Part shown: piece by piece, positions 20,716 to 33,000 of the stretch
Layout: each line of letters starts with the position of its first letter
How positions within the stretch are numbered: position 1 is the stretch's first letter
Assembly: GCA_032718475.1 (NCBI GenBank)
Contig: JAUCBJ010006685.1
Span: 27,291 to 91,290 of the forward strand
Direction of reading: 5' to 3'
Source: Nemertoderma westbladi
Lineage: Eukaryota; Xenacoelomorpha; Nemertodermatida; Nemertodermatidae
DNA length: 64,000 nucleotides
Position numbers and translations under genes: made by a program
The notes under the pieces: model-generated
The model's database searches: none
What the model was told of the DNA's origin: nothing
Seen by the model: the letters and a program-made list of their open reading frames with translations, nothing else

Positions 20716-20719
20716 ATTT

Positions 20720-21590
20720 AAACTTGGGGTTTCTCAACTCAACTATAAGGTCCATAGCAGAGCCGATTGAGGTTCAATAGAAAATCCAGTTGCCTTGGCA
20801 ACCGGGCTAGACAGATGTTAAAATTTACAAAATATTAATTTGAAGCCTAAGGAGAAGGTGTTATGTCTTGGGACCAACCCCTACCCCCACTATATGACTT
20901 ATTCTGCGTCCGAATTTCATTGTTTAATTTTGCAGTTACCATGACAACCGCTGAAAACAGATGTTTTTATACAAAAATAACTCATTTGGACATAGACTTC
21001 GCGATAAAATTTTACGAAACTGGGAATGTGTTATCTGGACCACTAGTTGGAACTTTTAGTGAAACTGAAAACATTCCAGAAATATCTTGTTACCATGGTA
21101 ACTGGAGTTTATTAAAGTCTATATCATTCAAGTCTAAATTCAATACTCTATTTGTAGCAAAATAATGTAATAAATATAAATTTGGGGTTTTGCAACTCAT
21201 CTGTAAGGTCCATATACAATCCATTCGAGGTTAATTACACAATCCAATTACCATAGCAACAAGACTAAACAGATGTTAAAATTTCTAAAATGATAATTTG
21301 AAGCACAAGTTAATAGTATTATGACTTGGGACGAAGACCTACCCCCATTATATGACTTATTCTGCATCCGAATTACATTGTTCTATTTTTCAGTTTCCAT
21401 AACAACCACTGCAAACAGATGCATTTTGATAGAAAATCGGTAATTTGGACATAAACTACAATAATTTCTGAAACTCGGTATATGTGTTATCTGAACCACA
21501 ATCTGGACTAAATCTTTTTTCAAAGGTAAAATCAACAGTTCCAGAGAATTCTAGTTTCCATGGGAATAGAAGTTATTTATTGGCAAATGC
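20720..21590. repeat. Diverged tandem duplication (~458 bp) with X-box-like palindromes
   Basis: Two diverged copies: text around 20729-21140 (GGTTTCTCAACTC, CAGATGTTAAAATTT, CCACTATATGACTTATTCTG) recurs around 21178-21590 with an offset of about 458 bp. Each copy has three palindromic motifs about 146-161 bp apart. In copy 1 these are GTTGCCTTGGCAAC (20789), GTTACCATGACAAC (20935) and GTTACCATGGTAAC (21089). In copy 2 they are ATTACCATAGCAAC (21247), GTTTCCATAACAAC (21393) and GTTTCCATGGGAAT (21554). They match the RFX-factor X-box; copy 1 matches much better. Confidence 0.8.
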
Positions 21591-21659
21591 TACTAAACTA
21601 GGCTAAGCAACGAACCAAATTGTGACCGTTTGTTTAATTTTCCGTAGCTTCGTGGTTGC

Positions 21660-22385
21660 ATTTCCTTTAGGAAATGCCTTTCTAGTAATTTTAATGATCT
21701 TTTATCCCTTTGTAATTTTACACAGCTTGTAAATTTTCGTACTTGAAATAATAATATTTTAGATCTCCTTCTTATAAATGATGATGACTCTGTTTATGAT
21801 GTAACTAGTCTGCCAACTTTTGGCGCTAGTGACCATTCGTCTTTTAGTTTTCATATAAATACATTAATTAACAATAGTGAACCAAATTCCAAAGTATTTA
21901 ATTTTCGTAAAATGGATGTACCTGGCATTAAGTTGCATTTACAGTCCATAAATTGGGATTAACTTTTTGGTAACTGCTCCGATGTTCACTCTTGTTTAGA
22001 TAAATTCAATTGCGAAGTTCTTGGTACTTTCAACATTTATGTTCCTATGTACGTATGGGCGGCGCTCCGGATCCGAAGGTATGCGAGTATATCGTGAGGA
22101 AAATCTGAGTTGCTCTGATTTAATTCGAAATTTCAGGAGAAAAGAAGAGCATAATAATTTTGAGCTGCTGAGACAAAAATGCGTTTTATAAATATGTGAA
22201 TAAAAAAGAAGTACTTTTATTACAGTAGCGCCTCTTCTACATAATGGTAAACTAGTATATTCTGATGCTGATAAATGTGAATGCCTGATAAACCAGTACA
22301 CTTCCGTTGGTAACACTGATAATGGTTTGAGCCCTGCTGTTGATAAAATAACTAATACATATGATGAAAATGATTTTGAAGATTA
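21660..22385 (+). pseudogene. Decayed CR1-like endonuclease and linker fragment
   Basis: Plus-strand translation, with frameshifts and stops, gives the C-terminal part of an apurinic-like endonuclease of a non-LTR element: NFTQLVNFRT, stop, NNNILDLLLINDDD, then LPTFGASDHSSFSF with the conserved SDH. A linker follows (VFNFRKMDVPGI, LQSINWD). A further shift leads to APLLHNGKLVYSDADKCECL, the stretch that usually precedes the RT domain. The RT is absent, because the 42-bp satellite begins within about 50 bp. The multiple stops and shifts make it non-functional. It is the opposite end of the protein, and the opposite strand, from the relic at 12080-12421. Confidence 0.75.
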
Positions 22386-22430
22386 GATATGATGAAAAAT
22401 CTTCGTCTTAAGTACATCCATTGCCCACAT

Positions 22431-25400
22431 ACTTCCCCAATGACTATATATTTCTCACGAACTACTTGCTTTACTTCCCCAGGGACTATATATTTCTCAC
22501 GAACTACTTGCTTTACTTCCCCAATGACTATATATTTCTCACTAACTACTTGCAGTACTTCCCCAATGACTAGATATTTCTCACGAACTACTTGCTTTAC
22601 TTCCCCAATAACTATATATTTCTCACGAACTACTTGCTGTACTTCCCCAATAACTATATATTTCTCACGAACTACTTGCTGTACTTCCCCAATAACTATA
22701 TATTTCTCACGAACTACTTGCTGTACTTCCCCAATAACTATATATTTCTCACGAACTACTTGCTTTACTTCCCCAATGACTATATATTTCTCACGAACTA
22801 CTTGCTTTACTTCCCCAATAACTATATATTTCTCACGAACTACTTGCTGTACTTCCCCAATAACTATATATTTCTCACGAACTACTTGCTGTACTTCCCC
22901 AATAACTATATATTTCTCACGAACTACTTGCTTTACTTCCCCAGGGACTATATATTTCTCACGAACTACTTGCTTTACTTCCCCAATGACTATATATTTC
23001 TCACGAACTACTTGCTTTACTTCCCCAATGACTATATATTTCTCACAAACTACTTGCTTTACTTCCCCAGGGACTATATATTTCTCACGAACTACTTGCT
23101 GTACTTCCCCAGGGACTATATATTTCTCACGAACTACTTGCTTTACTTCCCCAGGGACTATATATTTCTCACGAACTACTTGCTGTACTTCCCCAGGGAC
23201 TATATATTTCTCACGAACTACTTGCTTTACTTCCCCAGGGACTATATATTTCTCACAAACTACTTGCTTTACTTCCCCAGGGACTATATATTTCTCACGA
23301 ACTACTTGCTGTACTTCCCCAGGGACTATATATTTCTCACGAACTACTTGCTTTACTTCCCCAGGGACTATATATTTCTCACGAACTACTTGCTGTACTT
23401 CCCCAGGGACTATATATTTCTCACGAACTACTTGCTTTACTTCCCCAGGGACTATATATTTCTCACGAACTACTTGCTGTACTTCCCCAGGGACTATATA
23501 TTTCTCACGAACTACTTGCTTTACTTCCCCAGGGACTATATATTTCTCACAAACTACTTGCTTTACTTCCCCAGGGACTATATATTTCTCACGAACTACT
23601 TGCTGTACTTCCCCAGGGACTATATATTTCTCACGAACTACTTGCTTTACTTCCCCAGGGACTATATATTTCTCACGAACTACTTGCTGTACTTCCCCAG
23701 GGACTATATATTTCTCACGAACTACTTGCTTTACTTCCCCAGGGACTATATATTTCTCACGAACTACTTGCTGTACTTCCCCAGGGACTATATATTTCTC
23801 ACGAACTACTTGCTTTACTTCCCCAGGGACTATATATTTCTCACAAACTACTTGCTTTACTTCCCCAGGGACTATATATTTCTCACGAACTACTTGCTGT
23901 ACTTCCCCAGGGACTATATATTTCTCACGAACTACTTGCTTTACTTCCCCAGGGACTATATATTTCTCACGAACTACTTGCTGTACTTCCCCAGGGACTA
24001 TATATTTCTCACGAACTACTTGCTTTACTTCCCCAGGGACTATATATTTCTCACGAACTACTCGCTTTACTTCCCCAATAACTATATATTTCTCACGAAC
24101 TACTTGCTTTACTTCCCCAGGGACTATATATTTCTCACGAACTACTTGCTGTACTTCCCCAGGGACTATATATTTCTCACGAACTACTTGCTGTACTTCC
24201 CCAATGACTATATATTTCTCACGAACTACTTGCTTTACTTCCCCAATAACTATATATTTCTCACGAACTACTTGCTGTACTTCCCCAATAACTATATATT
24301 TCTCACGAACTACTTGCTGTACTTCCCCAATAACTATATATTTCTCACGAACTACTTGCTTTACTTCCCCAATGACTATATATTTCTCACGAACTACTTG
24401 CTTTACTTCCCCAATAACTATATATTTCTCACGAACTACTTGCTGTACTTCCCCAATAACTATATATTTCTCACGAACTACTTGCTGTACTTCCCCAATA
24501 ACTATATATTTCTCACGAACTACTTGCTTTACTTCCCCAGGGACTATATATTTCTCACGAACTACTTGCTTTACTTCCCCAATGACTATATATTTCTCAC
24601 GAACTACTTGCTTTACTTCCCCAATGACTATATATTTCTCACAAACTACTTGCTTTACTTCCCCAGGGACTATATATTTCTCACGAACTACTTGCTGTAC
24701 TTCCCCAGGGACTATATATTTCTCACGAACTACTCGCTTTACTTCCCCAATAACTATATATTTCTCACGAACTACTTGCTTTACTTCCCCAGGGACTATA
24801 TATTTCTCACGAACTACTTGCTTTACTTCCCCAATGACTATATATTTCTCACGAACTACTTGCTGTACTTCCCCAATAACTATATATTTCTCACGAACTA
24901 CTTGCTTTACTTCCCCAGGGACTATATATTTCTCACGAACTACTTGCTGTACTTCCCCAGGGACTATATATTTCTCACGAACTACTCGCTTTACTTCCCC
25001 AATAACTATATATTTCTCACGAACTACTTGCTTTACTTCCCCAGGGACTATATATTTCTCACGAACTACTTGCTTTACTTCCCCAATGACTATATATTTC
25101 TCACGAACTACTTGCTTTACTTCCCCAATGACTATATATTTCTCACAAACTACTTGCTTTACTTCCCCAATGACTATATATTTCTCACGAACTACTTGCT
25201 TTACTTCCCCAGGGACTATATATTTCTCACGAACTACTTGCTGTACTTCCCCAATAACTATATATTTCTCACGAACTACTTGCTTTACTTCCCCAGGGAC
25301 TATATATTTCTCACGAACTACTTGCTGTACTTCCCCAATGACTATATATTTCTCACGAACTACTCGCTTTACTTCCCCAATAACTATATATTTCTCACGA

Positions 25401-26777
25401 ACTACTTGCTGTACTTCCCCAGGGACTATATATTTCTCACGAACTATTGCTTTACTTCCCCAATGACTATATATTTCTCACGAACTACTTGCTTTACTTC
25501 CCCAGGGACTATATATTTCTCACGAACTACTTGCTGTACTTCCCCAGGGACTATATATTTCTCACGAACTACTTGCTTTACTTCCCCAATGACTATATAT
25601 TTCTCACGAACTACTTGCTGTACTTCCCCAATAACTATATATTTCTCACGAACTACTTGCTTTACTTCCCCAATGACTATATATTTCTCACGAACTACTT
25701 GCTTTACTTCCCCAGGGACTATATATTTCTCACGAACTACTTGCTGTACTTCCCCAGGGACTATATATTTCTCACGAACTACTTGCTTTACTTCCCCAGG
25801 GACTATATATTTCTCACGAACTACTTGCTTTACTTCCCCAATGACTATATATTTATCACGAACTACTTGCTTTACTTCCCCAATGACTATATATTTATCA
25901 CGAACTACTTGCTTTACTTCCCCAATGACTATATATTTCTCACGAACTACTTGCTTTACTTCCCCAATGACTATATATTTATCACGAACTACTTGCTTTA
26001 CTTCCCCAGGGACTATATATTTCTCACGAACTACTTGCTTTACTTCCCCAATGACTATATATTTCTCACGAACTACTTGCTTTACTTCCCCAATGACTAT
26101 ATATTTCTCACGAACTACTTGCTGTACTTCCCCAGGGACTATATATTTCTCACGAACTACTTGCTTTACTTCCCCAGGGACTATATATTTCTCACGAACT
26201 ACTTGCTTTACTTCCCCAATGACTATATATTTATCACGAACTACTTGCTTTACTTCCCCAATGACTATATATTTATCACGAACTACTTGCTTTACTTCCC
26301 CAGGGACTATATATTTCTCACGAACTACTTGCTTTACTTCCCCAGGGACTATATATTTCTCACGAACTACTTGCTTTACTTCCCCAATGACTATATATTT
26401 ATCACGAACTACTTGCTTTACTTCCCCAGGGACTAGATATTTCTCACGAACTACTTGCTTTACTTCCCCAATGACTATATATTTATCACGAACTACTTGC
26501 TTTACTTCCCCAGGGACTAGATATTTCTCACGAACTACTTGCTTTACTTCCCCAATGACTATATATTTATCACGAACTACTTGCTTTACTTCCCCAGGGA
26601 CTAGATATTTCTCACGAACTACTTGCTTTACTTCCCCAATGACTATATATTTATCACGAACTACTTGCTTTACTTCCCCAGGGACTAGATATTTCTCACG
26701 AACTACTTGCTTTACTTCCCCAGGGACTATATATTTCTCACGAACTACTTGTTGTACTTCCCCAGGGACTATATATT
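22431..26777. repeat. 42-bp satellite array, block 1
   Basis: About 103 units of 42 bp. The unit runs from GACTATATATTTCTCACGAA through CTACTTGCTTTACTTCCCCA to a variable AAT or AGG. Variable sites are TGCTTT/TGCTGT, CCAATGAC/CCAATAAC/CCAGGGAC, TATAT/TAGAT and TTCTC/TTATC. Units bearing CACAAACTAC recur at 23041, 23251, about 23545 and about 23839, showing a local 294-bp (7-unit) higher-order repeat. A 41-bp unit at about 25440 shifts the coding phase. Three of six frames are open because 42 is divisible by three. Confidence 0.97.
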
Positions 26778-27010
26778 ATAAAAGTACATAAATTAATATA
26801 TAATCCACACAAAAGGCCTGACTTTATTAACCTAATAGGTGATACAGTGTACTGCACTACACGGAAAATACTCTAGTCCCTTCACCGGTTGCTAGTTTTT
26901 CTAAAGTCTGACAGTTACATTTTTAATAGGTGATACAGTGTACTGCACTACACGGACAAATACTCTAGTCCCTTCACCGGTCGCTAGTTTTTCTAAAGTC
27001 TGACTGTTAC
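26778..27010. repeat. 233-bp spacer with two 91-bp direct repeats
   Basis: Non-satellite sequence that interrupts the 42-bp array. TAATAGGTGATACAGTG begins two copies of a 91-bp unit (26833 and 26924) that differ by a few bases, ending ...GACAGTTACA and ...GACTGTTACA. The array keeps its orientation on both sides and breaks within the TATATAT part of the unit. No ORF or terminal inverted repeat is evident. Confidence 0.85.
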
Positions 27011-30000
27011 ATATATTTCTCACGAACTACTTGCTGTACTTCCCCAGGGACTATATATTTCTCACGAACTACTTGCTGTACTTCCCCAATGACTATATAT
27101 TTCTCACGAACTACTTGCTTTACTTCCCCAGGGACTATATATTTCTCACGAACTACTTGCTTTACTTCCCCAGGGACTATATATTTCTCACGAACTACTT
27201 GCTGTACTTCCCCAGGGACTATATATTTCTCACGAACTACTTGTTGTACTTCCCCAGGGACTATATATTTCTCACGAACTACTTGCTTTACTTCCCCAAT
27301 GACTATATATTTATCACGAACTACTTGCTTTACTTCCCCAGGGACTAGATATTTCTCACGAACTACTTGCTTTACTTCCCCAATGACTATATATTTATCA
27401 CGAACTACTTGCTTTACTTCCCCAGGGACTAGATATTTCTCACGAACTACTTGCTTTACTTCCCCAATGACTATATATTTATCACGAACTACTTGCTTTA
27501 CTTCCCCAGGGACTAGATATTTCTCACGAACTACTTGCTTTACTTCCCCAATGACTATATATTTATCACGAACTACTTGCTTTACTTCCCCAGGGACTAG
27601 ATATTTCTCACGAACTACTTGCTTTACTTCCCCAATGACTATATATTTATCACGAACTACTTGCTTTACTTCCCCAATGACTATATATTTCTCACGAACT
27701 ACTTGCTTTACTTCCCCAGGGACTATATATTTCTCACGAACTACTTGCTGTACTTCCCCAGGGACTATATATTTCTCACGAACTACTTGCTGTACTTCCC
27801 CAGGGACTATATATTTCTCACGAACTACTTGTTGTACTTCCCCAGGGACTATATATTTCTCACGAACTACTTGCTTTACTTCCCCAATGACTATATATTT
27901 ATCACGAACTACTTGCTTTACTTCCCCAGGGACTAGATATTTCTCACGAACTACTTGCTTTACTTCCCCAATGACTATATATTTCTCACGAACTACTTGC
28001 TTTACTTCCCCAATGACTATATATTTCTCACAAACTACTTGCTTTACTTCCCCAGGGACTAGATATTTCTCACGAACTACTTGCTTTACTTCCCCAATGA
28101 CTATATATTTCTCACGAACTACTTGCTTTACTTCACCAATGACTATATATTTCTCACGAACTACTTGCTCTACTTCCCCAATGACTATATATTTATCACG
28201 AACTACTTGCTTTACTTCCCCAATGACTATATATTTATCACGAACTACTTGCTTTACTTCCCCAGGGACTATATATTTCTCACGAACTACTTGCTTTACT
28301 TCCCCAATGACTATATATTTCTCACGAACTACTTGCTTTACTTCACCAATGACTATATATTTCTCACGAACTACTTGCTCTACTTCCCCAGGGACTATAT
28401 ATTTCTCACGAACTACTTGCTCTACTTCCCCAATGACTATATATTTCTCACGAACTACTTGCTGTACTTCCCCAGGGACTATATATTTCTCACGAACTAC
28501 TTGCTCTACTTCCCCAATGACTATATATTTATCACGAACTACTTGCTTTACTTCCCCAATGACTATATATTTCTCACGAACTACTTGCTCTACTTCCCCA
28601 GGGACTATATATTTCTCACGAACTACTTGCTCTACTTCCCCAATGACTATATATTTCTCACGAACTACTTGCTGTACTTCCCCAGGGACTATATATTTCT
28701 CACGAACTACTTGCTCTACTTCCCCAATGACTATATATTTATCACGAACTACTTGCTTTACTTCCCCAATGACTATATATTTCTCACGAACTACTTGCTC
28801 TACTTCCCCAATGACTATATATTTCTCACGAACTACTTGCTGTACTTCCCCAGGGACTATATATTTCTCACGAACTACTTGCTCTACTTCCCCAATGACT
28901 ATATATTTATCACGAACTACTTGCTTTACTTCCCCAATGACTATATATTTCTCACGAACTACTTGCTCTACTTCCCCAATGACTATATATTTCTCACGAA
29001 CTACTTGCTGTACTTCCCCAGGGACTATATATTTCTCACGAACTACTTGCTCTACTTCCCCAATGACTATATATTTATCACGAACTACTTGCTTTACTTC
29101 CCCAATGACTATATATTTATCACGAACTACTTGCTTTACTTCCCCAGGGACTATATATTTCTCACGAACTACTTGCTGTACTTCCCCAGGGACTATATAT
29201 TTCTCACGAACTACTTGCTTTACTTCCCCAGGGACTATATATTTCTCACGAACTACTTGCTTTACTTCCCCAATGACTATATATTTATCACGAACTACTT
29301 GCTTTACTTCCCCAATGACTATATATTTATCACGAACTACTTGCTTTACTTCCCCAATGACTATATATTTATCACGAACTACTTGCTTTACTTCCCCAGG
29401 GACTATATATTTCTCACGAACTACTTGCTTTACTTCCCCAATGACTATATATTTCTCACGAACTACTTGCTTTACTTCACCAATGACTATATATTTCTCA
29501 CGAACTACTTGCTCTACTTCCCCAATGACTATATATTTCTCACGAACTACTTGCTTTACTTCACCAATGACTATATATTTCTCACGAACTACTTGCTCTA
29601 CTTCCCCAATGACTATATATTTATCACGAACTACTTGCTTTACTTCCCCAATGACTATATATTTATCACGAACTACTTGCTTTACTTCCCCAGGGACTAT
29701 ATATTTCTCACGAACTACTTGCTTTACTTCCCCAATGACTATATATTTCTCACGAACTACTTGCTTTACTTCACCAATGACTATATATTTCTCACGAACT
29801 ACTTGCTCTACTTCCCCAATGACTATATATTTATCACGAACTACTTGCTTTACTTCCCCAATGACTATATATTTATCACGAACTACTTGCTTTACTTCCC
29901 CAGGGACTATATATTTCTCACGAACTACTTGCTGTACTTCCCCAGGGACTATATATTTCTCACGAACTACTTGCTTTACTTCCCCAGGGACTATATATTT

Positions 30001-33000
30001 CTCACGAACTACTTGCTTTACTTCCCCAATGACTATATATTTATCACGAACTACTTGCTTTACTTCCCCAGGGACTATATATTTCTCACGAACTACTTGC
30101 TTTACTTCCCCAATGACTATATATTTATCACGAACTACTTGCTTTACTTCCCCAATGACTATATATTTATCACGAACTACTTGCTGTACTTCCCCAATGA
30201 CTATATATTTCTCACGAACTACTTGCTTTACTTCCCCAGGGACTATATATTTCTCACGAACTACTTGCTTTACTTCCCCAATGACTATATATTTATCACG
30301 AACTACTTGCTTTACTTCCCCAGGGACTATATATTTCTCACGAACTACTTGCTTTACTTCCCCAATGACTATATATTTATCACGAACTACTTGCTTTACT
30401 TCCCCAATGACTATATATTTATCACGAACTACTTGCTTTACTTCCCCAATGACTATATATTTCTCACGAACTACTTGCTTTACTTCCCCAATGACAATAT
30501 ATTTCTCACGAACTACTTGCTTTACTTCCCCAATGACTATATATTTCTCACGAACTACTTGCTTTACTTCCCCAGGGACTATATATTTCTCACGAACTAC
30601 TTGCTTTACTTCCCCAGGGACTATATATTTCTCACGAACTACTTGCTTTACTTCCCCAATGACTATATATTTATCACGAACTACTTGCTTTACTTCCCCA
30701 ATGACTATATATTTATCACGAACTACTTGCTTTACTTCCCCAGGGACTATATATTTCTCACGAACTACTTGCTTTACTTCCCCAATGACTATATATTTAT
30801 CACGAACTACTTGCTTTACTTCCCCAATGACTATATATTTATCACGAACTACTTGCTTTACTTCCACAGGGACTATATATTTCTCACGAACTACTTGCTT
30901 TACTTCCCCAATGACTATATATTTATCACGAACTACTTGCTTTACTTCCCCAATGACTATATATTTATCACGAACTACTTGCTTTACTTCCACAGGGACT
31001 ATATATTTCTCACGAACTACTTGCTTTACTTCCCCAATGACTATATATTTCTCACGAACTCCTTGCTTTACTTCCCCAATAACTATATATTTCTCACGAA
31101 CTACTTGCTTTACTTCCCCAATGACTATATATTTATCACGAACTACTTGCTTTACTTCCCCAATGACTATATATTTATCACGAACTACTTGCTTTACTTC
31201 CCCAGGGACTATATATTTCTCACGAACTACTTGCTTTACTTCCCCAGGGACTATATATTTCTCACGAACTACTTGCTTTACTTCCCCAATGACTATATAT
31301 TTCTCACGAACTACTTGCTTTACTTCCCCAGGGACTATATATTTCTCACGAACTACTTGCTTTACTTCCCCAATGACTATATATTTCTCACGAACTCCTT
31401 GCTTTACTTCCCCAATAACTATATATTTCTCACGAACTACTTGCTTTACTTCCCCAATGACTATATATTTATCACGAACTACTTGCTTTACTTCCCCAAT
31501 GACTATATATTTATCACGAACTACTTGCTTTACTTCCCCAGGGACTATATATTTCTCACGAACTACTTGCTTTACTTCCCCAGGGACTATATATTTCTCA
31601 CGAACTACTTGCTTTACTTCCCCAATGACTATATATTTATCACGAACTACTTGCTTTACTTCCCCAGGGACTATATATTTCTCACGAACTACTTGCTTTA
31701 CTTCCCCAGGGACTATATATTTCTCACGAACTACTTGCTTTACTTCCCCAATGACTATATATTTCTCACGAACTACTTGCTTTACTTCCCCAGGGACTAT
31801 ATATTTCTCACGAACTACTTGCTTTACTTCCCCAATGACTATATATTTCTCACGAACTCCTTGCTTTACTTCCCCAATAACTATATATTTCTCACGAACT
31901 ACTTGCTTTACTTCCCCAATGACTATATATTTATCACGAACTACTTGCTTTACTTCCCCAATGACTATATATTTATCACGAACTACTTGCTTTACTTCCC
32001 CAGGGACTATATATTTCTCACGAACTACTTGCTTTACTTCCCCAGGGACTATATATTTCTCACGAACTACTTGCTTTACTTCCCCAATGACTATATATTT
32101 CTCACGAACTACTTGCTTTACTTCCCCAGGGACTATATATTTCTCACGAACTACTTGCTTTACTTCCCCAATGACTATATATTTCTCACGAACTCCTTGC
32201 TTTACTTCCCCAATAACTATATATTTCTCACGAACTACTTGCTTTACTTCCCCAATGACTATATATTTATCACGAACTACTTGCTTTACTTCCCCAATGA
32301 CTATATATTTATCACGAACTACTTGCTTTACTTCCCCAGGGACTATATATTTCTCACGAACTACTTGCTTTACTTCCCCAGGGACTATATATTTCTCACG
32401 AACTACTTGCTTTACTTCCCCAATGACTATATATTTATCACGAACTACTTGCTTTACTTCCCCAGGGACTATATATTTCTCACGAACTACTTGCTTTACT
32501 TCCCCAGGGACTATATATTTCTCACGAACTACTTGCTTTACTTCCCCAATGACTATATATTTCTCACGAACTACTTGCTTTACTTCCCCAGGGACTATAT
32601 ATTTCTCACGAACTACTTGCTTTACTTCCCCAATGACTATATATTTCTCACGAACTCCTTGCTTTACTTCCCCAATAACTATATATTTCTCACGAACTAC
32701 TTGCTTTACTTCCCCAATGACTATATATTTATCACGAACTACTTGCTTTACTTCCCCAATGACTATATATTTATCACGAACTACTTGCTTTACTTCCCCA
32801 GGGACTATATATTTCTCACGAACTACTTGCTTTACTTCCCCAGGGACTATATATTTCTCACGAACTACTTGCTTTACTTCCCCAATGACTATATATTTCT
32901 CACGAACTACTTGCTTTACTTCCCCAGGGACTATATATTTCTCACGAACTACTTGCTTTACTTCCCCAATGACTATATATTTCTCACGAACTACTTGCTT

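Noticed and set aside
27007-30993. Antisense 1328-codon ORF of EVKQVVREKYIVIG repeats
   Set aside because: Its start is a GTG created by one variant unit and it overlaps equally open plus-strand frames; treated as satellite, with the frame question kept as a finding.
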